DNA from: Aldrovandia affinis
Taxonomy: Eukaryota; Chordata; Actinopteri; Notacanthiformes; Halosauridae
Assembly (NCBI GenBank): GCA_029706075.1
Contig: JAINUG010000226.1
Span: 864,501 to 928,500, forward strand
Length of the DNA: 64,000 bases
Direction: 5' to 3'
Both the position numbers and the translations under genes were made by a program. The stretch's first letter is position 1. Each line of letters begins with the position of its first letter. Below, piece by piece: positions 45,110 through 56,589 of this stretch. The notes under the pieces are model-generated. The model was not told the DNA's origin, made no database searches, and was given only the letters and a program-made list of their open reading frames with translations.

Positions 45110-45363
45110 CCACCTTGGACTGACCATGACATGGTCTTTCTTGGACATACCCTGTGCCGGCCAGAAGAGGATGGGCTCCCCCCCTTTTTAGTCTGGTTCC
45201 TCCCAAGGTTTCTCCCTACCTAGGGAGTTTTTCCTTGCCACTGTTGCTGTTAGGCTTGCTTTTGGGGGGGTCTAGGCCTGGGTTCCCCCTCTGTTAAGCG
45301 TTTTGTGACAATTCTATTGTGAAAAGCGCTATACAAATAAACTTGATTTGATTTGATTTGATA
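45110..45363 (+). mobile_element. Interspersed teleost repeat with (TTGAT)n tail
   Basis: Contains AGTCTGGTTCCTCCCAAGGT, TAGGGAGTTTTTCCTTGCCA, AAGCGCTATACAAATAAACT and TTGATTTGATTTGAT. I recognise this repeat from many fish genomes; its exact LINE or SINE parent is uncertain. Confidence 0.75.
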
Positions 45364-45793
45364 TATATTCATAACCATATACTTTGTTGCTATGTATTTG
45401 TTTATGTCTAGTCGTTATACCTTTCCTCATTCCTTGCTCCAGAAAGTAAATTCAGTGTAGTGCCAGAGCATGTGTTTCAAGGAGAGCTAATTTATTTCCA
45501 AACGGGCCTAATCTTTGATTGTTCCACACAGGCCTGCAAAATCTCATACAATATAACCCGAAGTGGCAAAAACGACCAAATCTCATTTGGTATCACAAAC
45601 AGCATTGCCCACCTGCAGAGAAAGGTAAAAGTGCGAATGAGAACACGTTAGAGCGTCTATGCTTCGGGCAGTCGGCTCCAGTCAGTTTAATTTCATGCAC
45701 CGGCCTGATAGATGCTATTTTCTTCCTTCTTGTGCCAGTTCACACCCACAGCCATCTCAAAGTGGCGTCATAATTTGTAGCGGCTTGTTTTGG

Positions 45794-46065
45794 CTAAATG
45801 CACCACTGTCCCCAGCTGCCTTCAGCAGGGTGACAAAGATGCCGAACTACCTCTTCCGAGACGGAACTTGCCAAGCCATTGACCGCTACTCTGACACACA
45901 GAGCCACGTTTACATATGGTGAGCTAATGCCAGCTTCCCTCCCCCTTCCCCCTTCCCCATGGGGGTGGATAGCCAATCACCGCCCCCCCTCCCTTCCCCT
46001 GAATGGGACCTCCTGACCAGAGCCAGGCTGGCGCGTGAACCCAGGAAGCAGTGGACAAGATTTTT
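45794..46065 (+). mobile_element. SINE-like repeat related to 59530-59830
   Basis: CAGGGTGACAAAGATGCCGA, CGAGACGGAACTTGCCAAGC, CCCTCCCCCTTCCCCCT, GCCAATCACCGCCCC and CCAGAGCCAGGCTGGCGCG all have counterparts in the same order at 59575-59790. Confidence 0.65.
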
Positions 46066-46997
46066 GAGGAAAATTTTAAGGGAATAAAATCACTGCTGTG
46101 AGCTCAGTATGGAGGACGAAGTAGAAGCAGCTGCTCAAATTCAGACTTCAGTCAACTGCTGACATCATATTATATATTTTTTCCTTTGCTCATTAACATA
46201 GTGTGTGTTGCTATTTGAATTACTATTGCTATTTAAATTATTGCTTTCACATAGAGAAGGGGGTAGGAGTTGGAATGGGTGGGTGGGGGTAATTGACTTA
46301 GTCTTAGGCTTGTATTTAATCAAGATCTCAAGAGTACATCGTTTTTCTTCACAAACACAGTGTGTGTGTGTGGAGGGGGGGGCTAATTGACTTAGCCTTA
46401 GGCCAAACTGTCTATATGCAGAAAAAAAACCACTTTGCATTTCATTGAGAGTAAAGGCTAAGGACAATTGTTAAGTGAATCCAGGCCTTAGTCTTTTAGC
46501 TGCTCAGATCTCTCCCCCGTGACCCTGCTCCTCCTCCAGCTCAGACGCTGCAGCCTGCTGCGTAAACTGCCGAGCAGTGACGGAGGGGGGGGGGGGTTTC
46601 ACTGTTTCATCCCGGGCTAGAGAGCCGGCAACAGCAGAGAGGGAAAAGTGTGGCCGGCGTGTGTTTGGTTCTGCCCAGGGTCCCCAAGTAGTTCAGCAGT
46701 TCAGCTCCTTCTTGGAATCGCCCCCACAAAACATCACAAAAACACATCAGCTTACACCCTGCCATACAAAAACACATAAATAGATTGACCACTTTGATCT
46801 GTTGGGACGGTAGTCCAAGGTGCATGGGATTCAAACCTGCAGCCTTCTGGTTACGAGACCAGTTCCCCTCAACTGCAATACCACTGTGCTACTCAACACA
46901 GCATAACCTCAATACAACAGTACTACTCAACACAGCATAAACAGCAAGGATTCGGAGAAACAGGATGGGAGATGATGAAGGATGAGTATGTGCATGC

Positions 46998-47005
46998 ACA
47001 CAAAT

Positions 47006-47051
<46 letters not shown>
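46998..47051. repeat. CA microsatellite
   Basis: About 26 CA units, uninterrupted. Confidence 0.95.
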
Positions 47052-47054
<3 letters not shown>

Positions 47055-47659
47055 ACCATTCAAAGCCAGTTGAGCAGAGATAGCATATGCCAGAAACTCC
47101 TCTGATGGCCCTCCAGATGAAGATGCTCATTACTATGTTCATTGAAAGATTTCCTCACAGGGATATAGAAGCACATGATACCCTGAAGCAGACCCGTGTG
47201 TGTGTGAACAACCTCTATCAATACCGTGGATCACAGCTGCAACACACACACAAACACACACACACACTCACACTCACACACACACACACACACGCTCATA
47301 CAGACACAAATACAATCAATGCTATTTATCAAATTGTTGGCGTGGAAGCCACTTCCTGTGCTGTCATGACAGCCGAGAAAGTTGCCGCTCGTTTTTATCC
47401 TACCTCTCCGGTCAGCCATCAGTGCCCCCCCCTCTTTCTGTCTCTCTCTCTCTCTCTCGCTCACTCTACCTCCGCCGGCTCACAGCTTATCAGCAGGTCT
47501 CTCCATCTCTGTGGCTCCTTTATAAAGAGGGGGCGGGACAACCTCTCTCTCTCTCTCTCTCTTTAATGTTCATTCTCTCACACTCTCTCAGCTCTCAGCT
47601 CCTCCTCTTCCCCTTCTCCCCTCCTCTCCTGCATGCATCTGTTTCACTTACATTGAACT

Positions 47660-47855
47660 TGCGAGTGTGAGCTTGGTGTGTGAGTCTGTGTGTTTGTGTG
47701 CCTCTGTGTGCATGTGTGCATATGTACGTGTGTTGTGTTACTGTGGTGTCTCTGTGTGTGTATGTGTGTGTGCACATGTGTGTACATGTGTGTGTATATG
47801 TGTATGTGTGTGTGTGTGTTTGTGTGTGTACATGTATGTGTACATGTGTGTGTTA
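47660..47855. repeat. TG-rich minisatellite
   Basis: TGTGTG mixed with TGTACATGTG and TGTATGTG variants; several Cys/Val-rich frames are open across it and are not genes. Confidence 0.9.
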
Positions 47856-50800
47856 CAGTGATTTCAGAACCTGAACCTCTTTCATCCAGACACGGACTAG
47901 CATTGTGGTGTCAGTCATACTTACGCAAGACAAGGGCTGAATTCTGCTTCTCTGATTCAAAACAAGGAAATGCTTGTTTTCTGGGGTGACCAATAGGCAA
48001 AGTGCAGTCGTCCTGCTATTGGTTGGCATTTTCTTACTCAATTCAATCCATTTCAAACCAGAAAGTCTTTTCACTCTTTGTGAACTCAAAACTTGAGCAA
48101 TCTGAAGTTTAGGAACCCCAGTGATTTGATACGGATTTTGACACAGACTTGACATCATTGGTTTGATTCCTAGCTAAGGTCAAATAGGGTAGACTATATT
48201 GTGCATCTCTGCTGTCATTTTCATTTCTTGTGGTACTTTATCCCTAAAAATAGGCCAAAAGCTTGTTTTTTGAACATGTATATAGTGTTTTTGAGTAATT
48301 AGTTTAAAAAACATAATTTTGACAAAAGGCTCTGACAATGACCAATCATTTCGTTATTCATCACATTAAAACAAAAAAAATGTTCTGACTTCATCTACTA
48401 AGTCTAGAAGGTATTTGTAATAATATGCATATTTGCACATATTTAATGAGACAGCAGCTCATTTGCACAATTTAATTGTAAAAAAAAGTCACAATGCAAA
48501 AACATCTTGTATTTATGTGTATATTCATCCGGTAAAATTTCATTCTGGCAGAAGGACAGGCATTTTTTGGCTTGTTCACCTGTGGTACCTCCCCTTAATT
48601 TGGTATTGAAGTCATTCCCCAAACCACCACGGGAGGAAAGTAGGGTAGGTATTGGTGTATCTTTCAAACGTGTCATAAATGCTCTGTGCTGCGCAAACCA
48701 TCGCAGTAAAGTAGACACAGTAGTGATCAGACATTGCCACATCGACAATAGAGGTCACATCAATGATAACATGTGCCATACTTGTGTGTGTGAATAATTG
48801 ACAGAAGTTCTAAGAAATCAGCTGGACAAAAAGAGAAGCCTATGAAGTGTTTCTGCAACTGGAGGTGGCTGCCAGTTAAACATTACAGCATGACATACAA
48901 AGGAACAAAAGTCACCCGAAGTGATTGTCAGCATTTCCACCCGGGGGGGTAATGTGAGAGAGATTGGGCAGATTATTGCTACATGGCAGAGGAAGAGAAA
49001 GAGGAAGAGGAAGATGTCCCTCTTTGTGTGGGCGATTGCTTTTCTGTTTAGTTTATTTCCCTTTTTCCTTGGTTTTGGTTATGCAGGGCTTTTGTTCGAC
49101 TCAGTGTGGAACGCATTTGACTTTCTTTGTGTTCATGCAACCCGTGGAGGAGGACCGGAATTACAGCAGACCGGACGATAGCGTGCCTCGATACCTGTGT
49201 GTTTATGTGTGCGTTACGGTGTGTTTACGCCCCACTGCATCCCTGATTTAGATGTCACATGAGCCACCCTGGAGTGAGGACACAGCCAGCCTTTGCCATG
49301 AGCTTTAAAATGAGTGTAAAATCAAATGTTTATTGCTTGTTTTCTTGCAACTGGCTCTAGTGGTTTCATTGCAACCTGCTTCATCTGGTTTGACACAACA
49401 GTGTCTCCAGCGTGAATTAAAATGTTATCATCTTTCAGGACATTCTACTGCTGGTAACTATAATCCCTGCTTTTGTTGTGAGGTTTTGTTCTTGACCTTT
49501 TTATGTGGGTGTTGCCCAAGACGAAACTAAAGAGTTACGTCAGACAGGGGACTTTTTTTAAATTCCAGACTTGTGTTTCTACTTTGTGTTTCTAAATGTG
49601 TAAGAGCATGATTTGATGGTGACACTGTGTTGGGTGTGTGTGTGTGTGTCGGGCAGCACACAGCTCAAACGCTAACTTTAACCGTCACTGCTCGAAGACG
49701 AAACAAAACTCACAGTGCTCGGATTGAAGCCTACAGCTCAAGGGTTGGTTATGAAGGGCCTTCTGGCACTCGCAACACGCGATTCGTTGGCTTAAAAATG
49801 ACACTTAAACAAGTTGCCTGTCAAAAAACAAAATCACATACTCCTTTATTGGGCCCCAGGGCTCAATCTCTATGGTTATGGATGGCAGGTAATATACAGT
49901 ACATCTGAGTGTGTTACCATGTACTATGTGCTATGATTGTGTAGTCTAGGACCACAATGTTACTAGTAGTGTCTAGAGGACCACAATGGAAATAAGTTGA
50001 CTTCTTGCCAACCTTTTTGTGTTCCTGTGTGTTTGTGTCCTCTCCAATTTATGGTGTGCATTAATGTGATGTCATGCATGCAGAATATGTGTGTTTGCAT
50101 TGTGTATATCTATTTTCTTTTTTAATTGTCAAATAAAGCTAACTAACTAACCTCTTGAGCTCTTGTCATGTATAAATTGCTTTTTGGCACATTTAAACTA
50201 TTCAGAATATTGCTTCATTTGATTTTCATTTTGGATAACGGTGTTGCTCACTCAGTCTCGGGAGATTCTATGTTCAGATTGATAACATTTAAGCTAAAAG
50301 CAACTGCGTGATCTGTTGATGGTCTGTATTTACAATGTCTCATCATGCACTGGGTTTCATCTTTTTCTCGTGCGATGTTCAAAAGTTTGATCATGTCTGT
50401 TTGGCCACAAACAGCTTCATTTGTGGTGATGCAATAACATCGTGCAATAATAAAAGACGAAATGTGCGTTTAATTTCAGGGCTATGAATGACTTAAACTG
50501 GTAAAACGGAACATCTTGTCCTGCACAGATGTTTTGCTTTTCTCCTTATAAAGAATTGGACGTCAGTCCCATTAGCTAGCTGCCCCAGTATGTCAGCCAT
50601 GTGGGGTGGCCGGTTGGTTGGGGACAGAGGTCGAAAAAAAAACCCTGCCCTGCTTTCCCTAATTAGATAGCCACCTGGGCAAGGACTTCTTAAAACTAGT
50701 TAACCCAGTGGCCGTTTTTATGTTGTTGGGCAGACTGTTCCACAATACTGCAGCTGAGTAGTTAACACTGTGGCAGAGATGGTGCAAGCTGGACTTTCAC

Positions 50801-51365
50801 CATCCACTATCTGAAAGGGAATGGAGGCAGAGGTGATGTTTCTGTCAGAGATCATTTGCAGATCTTTTAACTTAGACATTCAAGATGTAAGATATGATAG
50901 TTAGACTAGTTTTAAACTACAGTATACTGTTAAGCTTGATTTCAGCTAAAAAAAAAAAAAAAACACCAGTGCTTTTTGTACTACATCCACTATATTGGCG
51001 GCTTGTGGAGTGTGAAGAATTGACAGAGTTTGACATAATCATTTTTTGTTTACCCTGCATTGTGAAGATGAGAGCAAGGAGAAAGCTTCTTTACTGCCGT
51101 CCCGACTGTCCCCACACAAACTCAGGAGTGGATTCAATAAATCAGGGGTAGTGGACTTCTAGAGGCGTTTGTGGTTTTTGCTCCATCTGAACCCCTAACT
51201 ACACCATTGGCTGGAGGTACTCTGCATTTCACCTTTCAGAACCTGAATATTCAGGCTCAGACTTTTTTTTGAAAGTTTGGATGGAACAAAAATTCCAGAC
51301 CAGGGTTGTCCGGAATTGCAGCAAGCTTGTATTGCATGGCCACTGGGGGGATGATCCATCATGAT

Positions 51366-51727
51366 CAGGGCTGGACTGGCTATATAGTCTACCGGGCGAT
51401 TCGGTGGGCGGTCTAGTTTTGGGCGGTAGGGCCGGTATAATTATTATTTTTAATTAAAAAAATATATAAATATATATATTTTTTTGTCATCTAACGGCCA
51501 ACAAAAAATGGACAGCGGCCCATTGGTTCATTTTCTATACTGACACTGGGCCGGCCCAATCACATGCTTTTTTGCCATCGAACGGCCGCCCCAAAATGGT
51601 AGATATGCATCATATGCATATTGAACAGACTGCAAGGATGTCGTAGTGATGGGCGGTGTCCGACCGATTGTGATGGGCCGGTCTGAGCCAAATGGCAGGG
51701 CCTATTTTTTGTCCCAGTCCAGCCCTG
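51366..51727. mobile_element. Non-autonomous hAT transposon with perfect 8-bp target duplication
   Basis: The ends are CAGGGCTGGACTGGC and its near-complement CCCAGTCCAGCCCTG. ATCATGAT flanks both sides (51358-51365 and 51728-51735). The CAG...CTG ends, 8-bp duplication and 362-bp length identify a short hAT derivative with no coding capacity. The interior has several GGGCCGG and GGGCGGT words. Confidence 0.88.
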
Positions 51728-52490
51728 ATCATGATCACCAGAGGGCGTTCCCTATCACAGAGCTCAAAAATTGGCTTTTATACTTCCTTAGCTACTGGTT
51801 CCTGTTAGAAACAGGAACATAATAAAAAGTAAAAATAACTCTCTGAGTCTCTTGATAACCGGGGGAATCCATCTACAGAGAAGGAATCCTCAAACCTCCC
51901 ACGTGCATGTGGGGTGTGTGTCTGTATATTTGTATGAGTGTGTGTGTGTCTCCAGTGTATCTTGCTGATATCTTCTCCCATTTGGGAATATTCTGTTCCC
52001 ACTAGTTCCTGCTGGTAGTCACCACAGCAACTGTGGAGGTGACCCTGGGTTAGCCTGCTATCCTGTTTTGTCCAGCTGTATCAGGCTGATAATTTGTATT
52101 GCATTGATGTGTAGTTGTAGCGTCTGTGAAATGCACTGTGTCTTGCCTTGTGGTTAGTCTTTGGATTGGTTTTGTAACATCTGTGGGTTGCCGTTAAGAT
52201 GGCAAAGACGAAGAAGGAAAATGTGAAGAATTTGCTTTGTTGTCTGGAGCTTAAAAGGCTTAAATAAAGAAACATTTTTAAAAGACTTAAAGGCATTTTC
52301 TAGTAAAGTATTTAATTTTTTGTGTTTCTGAGAAAATTATTACACTAATATATTATTTTAGACCATGAAATATATTTTGTATGCCCTCTGAACTTTCAAA
52401 CAAATTTTGTAATACAGTTCCTTGTGATCATGTGTTACCGAGTTACGTATAGTATAATCATTTGCCTTTATATACTATATTGTGGTGTCC

Positions 52491-53019
52491 CTAGGGGTTG
52501 GGCGACACTCACAGACCTTGCAGAGGGCGTAGGCAGGTGAAATAACCCGGAGGAGGCAGTATTACAAACAAAACAATAATTTATTAACTTAATCTTGACA
52601 AACACAAAACAAAGGGCAGGGTATTCGGGGATCCAACAAAGTCCACAACCCTACTCGTCGTCGTTATTTGTAATCCAATAGTCGGTACACAAAGGGGGGT
52701 CCTCAAACAATCCAATTCCAAACACAATAAACAATCCAAAATACTTCAAACTCTTTCTTCAAACTCTCTCTCCACAACTCTCTCTCCACAACTCTCTCTC
52801 CACAACTCCAACACACCACCCTACTCCTTCCCAGTGTGACACGAATTGTTTCTTTAAATAGGCCAAATGGCCTTCAGCTGTCCGTAGTCTCAATTGATTG
52901 ACTTCTTTCAGGTGCAGGACTGCAGGCTGCAGGGAAATGTAGTTTTTCTGGCTCCAGTGGCTCCCATGTGTTTAAGGGCCAGGCAACCATTTCCTTGGGC
53001 AGCCCCTTGGGCTGCCACA
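52491..53019 (-). mobile_element. Solo LTR-like element, copy 1
   Basis: On the minus strand it starts TGTGGCAGCCCAAGGGGCTG and ends CCCTAGGGACACCACA (TG...CA), flanked by ATAT on both sides. It has a TATA-like CCTATTTAA and the poly(A) signal AATAAATTATTG, as in copy 2. There is no coding sequence, so it is probably a solo LTR. Confidence 0.65.
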
Positions 53020-53029
53020 ATATATATAA

Positions 53030-56000
53030 TAATGATTATAATAATAATACTAAGTAACTCAGTCAGTCAGTTTCTCTTGAGGGACAGCCAGTTTGGCCCA
53101 GATGAAAACCAGCACCCAGAGAAAGAGGTCACAGGACCTAAGACTGAGCTGAAATGACAACATGCACATCACATAGCCATCATCGTCGCCTTTGACCATG
53201 TGGTTGCCATGGTGACTTTTAATGCTTTTTAATGCTTAAAATAAAAAATTAAAAATGCTCAAAATGTGACTTGCGTGTGGTGTGGTTGACTGTCCAACAC
53301 ATGGTATACAATGTTTCCCATTTCAAATTTTTTGTTTCAGATTTTATCCCATTTTCGAACCCTGGTTGCAGTGGCCAGCATCAAATGTTGTAACCAATGC
53401 TTCCCTTTTAATCCCCCCTTTCCCCCCTGATCTCCATTCATTCCTGATCATCTGAGCACTCGTCATGTCAAAATGCCAAAACTTCAAGGTGATTTTTGAA
53501 TGGGATTGAGTGACACTTGTAGACTAATTGGAGCGCAGCAGACATCTTTATAATGTACATTATTGCGTTTACAATTTTGCCTTTTAAAAGGCTGCATGAT
53601 TAAAAACAGTCACTAATTTGTAAAGGTTTGTGTACTTTGGATATGTCTGTACAGTATATTGCCTGTTTGAGGAGTTACATATCCGCGTAGCCTCAATTTT
53701 CCTCAATTGTTCTTTCTTTCTTTTTTAACCTTTGGAGCTTGTTCAGTTTTTTAGGCCACTAATGAGGCCTCCTTCAATGATAACTGGAGCTCAGAGGAAT
53801 AGTGAAAATAATTGGGGCTCATCTTCACTGGGTGCGTATTGGGTTGCCATTGTCACATTTTCAGTATTTTTGTAGTTACGTTATGCCTGGGTCCTCCATA
53901 CATGTCTGAGTATTAGAGTGCTCGTATGAAACTGCACCCCCCAACTGAAAAGCATTTAAAATATATAGCACCGTGAATGGTGCTATGTAAATACCATCTG
54001 CCATTTTTGTTGTTTTCCATTGAAAAGCGCAGTTTTGATGGCATCTCCCGAAAGTCTGGGTTTTTGGATACAGGAACGTAGAAGAACTGAGCTGGCGATG
54101 ACTAGGGAAGACACGTGCTGCTGCCTGTGCATTAAAAGCTGAACGCCGGTGTTAATAAAAGATTATTCACGGTATGTAAGGCATTATGCAAATCATGTAC
54201 TTATTTAAGTTGTCCATGACTTTCAGAGAGAGAGACAGAGACGAAGATAAATTGAGAAAGAGAGAGTTTCTTCATCGAGGATGGGAAAAAAGTTCAGACA
54301 CGGCCCCCACTTCCGCCAAAACTCCCATGGAGGAAAGAAAAATCCAATTTCTAAAAAGGAAAGAAGAGCGCCGAAATATCGGAAATAATGAGACTTTTGT
54401 TGTGGTGGAACGGCGGCTGGAAACGCATTTCAAGGATGCCTTGACGTTGCCATGCGTCCTAAATATAGCAGACAATGCCTTTCTCTGTGGCCTTCAAAAA
54501 ACCCCAGCAAATACGTTCTTCATAATGAATGTAAAATGTAACCCCATTGCAAACCTCCCTCTGTGAAACGTGGCCCAGGACCTTCCGCTGGACCATAAAT
54601 AAAGATCGGGGATATTTTAATCTTCAATCTGAACTTCCAAAAGGCTGTTGCCAAGGAAATGTTTTCCCATGTACGAAAGTGGAAAAAATAAACAGCGGTG
54701 GGTCTGTATTGTTTCCATGTGAATCTGTCGTTGCTGTGCTGCTGTGTGTGGGTGGCATGTCCCTGCACTGGGAATACCTTTGGAAAAAAAGACAGAGCCC
54801 CAAATATATGATCCCTCTGTCTCTCTCATTCTCTCCCCCATTCCTGATTGGGGGCTCTTATTTTGTTTAGATCTTGAAATGGAGGCATGCATTGCTTGTT
54901 CCTAAAAATTGAAAACATCTTCAAGTTATGTAACCAAAGTAACAGAGAACAGTTTTTGTTGACCTCTGACTTCTGCACCGCAATGCTTCCCCTAACTGTG
55001 TACTTAAGTGCATTTAATGTATTTAATGTGTTACAAATGTGACAAAATGCGACAAATGTTCCTCAGATAATTCTCACACTATGATGGGGGTTTCGGGGTG
55101 CTTAATGCACAGAAAATAAGAGACATCACCATCTGATTACTGGCTAAGTCCTGCGGGTGATGTCACATTTTTCGGTTTCAGGGGGAACGAGGAGGTATAA
55201 ACTTTTTCCAGCACGTCCTATTAGATTTGTCTGACAAACTGGATAATAATGCTGGCAGGAGGCTCCGAAAGGAAGCCCGCACCAAGCAAACTGAGAAGAA
55301 TGGTTACGTCAGGTTCCCACAACTTCTTCCTGAAAAAGACCACATCCACCCACCTTAAGACTGACTCTGCAAAAATGGTGATCTGCAAACCATTCATTCG
55401 GATTTTTTAGACCTTCACGGGAATGAAAAACGAACAAACAAAGGAAACAAAGTTTCTGAAGAAACTAAAAAATGTAACTATGACTCGGGAGTCTCTCATC
55501 CCTTGTGAAAGCGCTGTGCCGGTGTGTGAGTGGTGCAGGTGTTGTGGTGCCCTGTGAAGCCGAAGCCATGGAAACAAGACAGGACCAAACAAAACAAGGA
55601 GAGCTTATGTCTCTCAGATCCATAATATGCATGAAACAGGGAGAGCTGGCACGATGCAGACCGTGTTTCTCCCCGCCTGAAACCTTTAACAGCGTCTTAA
55701 GTGTTTTGCTTTAAAGGATAAGCAGTGGGTTCTGCTCACAGTGCCCGCTCTGGGAATCCTCCATGACGCCTATGTTGTCTTGTGCTGCGCTCTGAATGGG
55801 TGATTTACGCGCATTGCGGATACAACAGGGGAATGCCTGTGGCAAGAGAGGGTGGTGGGGTGGGGGGTGTCACCCATTAGTTATGTATCACAGTCTTTCC
55901 ACTAAACGGGGACAGGACAACAAAGGGAGAGACCCCCAAAGAGAAAGCTGTGAAGACGAATCTGCGGAAAATTAAAGTTTATTAAAAATTAAAAATGTAA
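53030..56000. other. DNA between the two LTR-like copies, no gene recognised
   Basis: It holds no gag or pol similarity, so the two flanking copies are not the ends of one provirus (they are also inverted). A SINE-like tail fragment (CAGATTTTATCCCATTTTCG) lies at 53330-53380. Confidence 0.5.
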
Positions 56001-56010
56001 AAAAATATAT

Positions 56011-56579
56011 TGTGGCAGCCCAGGGGGCTGCCCAAAGAAATGGTTGCCTGGCCTTCAACACATTGGAGCCACTGGAGCCAAGGAAACACTACAGTTCCCA
56101 GCAGGCCGTAGTCCAGCACCTGAATGGAGTTAAGTGACTGGGACTAACAAACAGCTGAAGGCCATTTGGAGGCCTATTTAAGGGACCAGCTCCTATCACA
56201 CTGGGAAGGAGTAGGAAAGTGTTTGTGAATGTGGAGAGAGAGAACCGTGAAGTCTGTTGACCAGCCGGGATATAGAAAGAGAGTTTTAAAGTGACCTGGA
56301 TTGTTTCAGGACCCCCCTTGTGTACCGACTACTGGACTGGATTACGGAACTGACCTGGATTGCGACATTGGATTTTGGATAACGACGATGAGTAGGATTT
56401 TGGACTTTATGTGTGTTGGATTCCCCGAATACCCCGCCCTTTGTTTTGTGTGTTTTTGTCAAGAGTATTTGTTTAATAAATTATTGTTTTGTTTATATAC
56501 TGCCTCCTCCGGGTTATTTACCCTGCCTACGCCCTCTGCAAAGGTCCGTGCGTGTCGCCCAACCCCTAGGGACACCACA
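56011..56579 (+). mobile_element. Solo LTR-like element, copy 2
   Basis: The same element as 52491-53019 in the opposite orientation. TGTGGCAGCCCAGGGGGCTG starts it and GGGACACCACA ends it, with ATAT on both flanks. CCTATTTAAGG at 56173-56183 and AATAAA at 56475-56480 fit a promoter and poly(A) site. An imperfect 20-bp inverted terminus (15 of 20 matching) leaves a non-autonomous DNA transposon as the alternative. Confidence 0.65.
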
Positions 56580-56589
56580 ATATATACAT

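Larger units (their letters stand above)
46070..51357. other. Repeat-rich stretch without identified genes
   Basis: Contains a decayed tRNA-like SINE around 46800-46900 (GGGATTCAAACCTGCAGCC), CA tracts at 46998-47051 and 47236-47295, CT tracts at 47440-47460 and 47541-47563, a TG region at 47660-47855, and a retroposon-like end AATAAAGCTAACTAACTAAC at 50132-50151. No protein family was recognised in any ORF. Confidence 0.45.

Noticed and set aside
54186-54566. A 126-codon open frame with an Arg/Glu-rich start
   Set aside because: No recognisable motif, no splice context, and length within chance expectation for this much DNA.
52491-56579. A single LTR provirus bounded by the two similar elements
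   Set aside because: The two copies are in opposite orientation and no gag, pol or env similarity lies between them.
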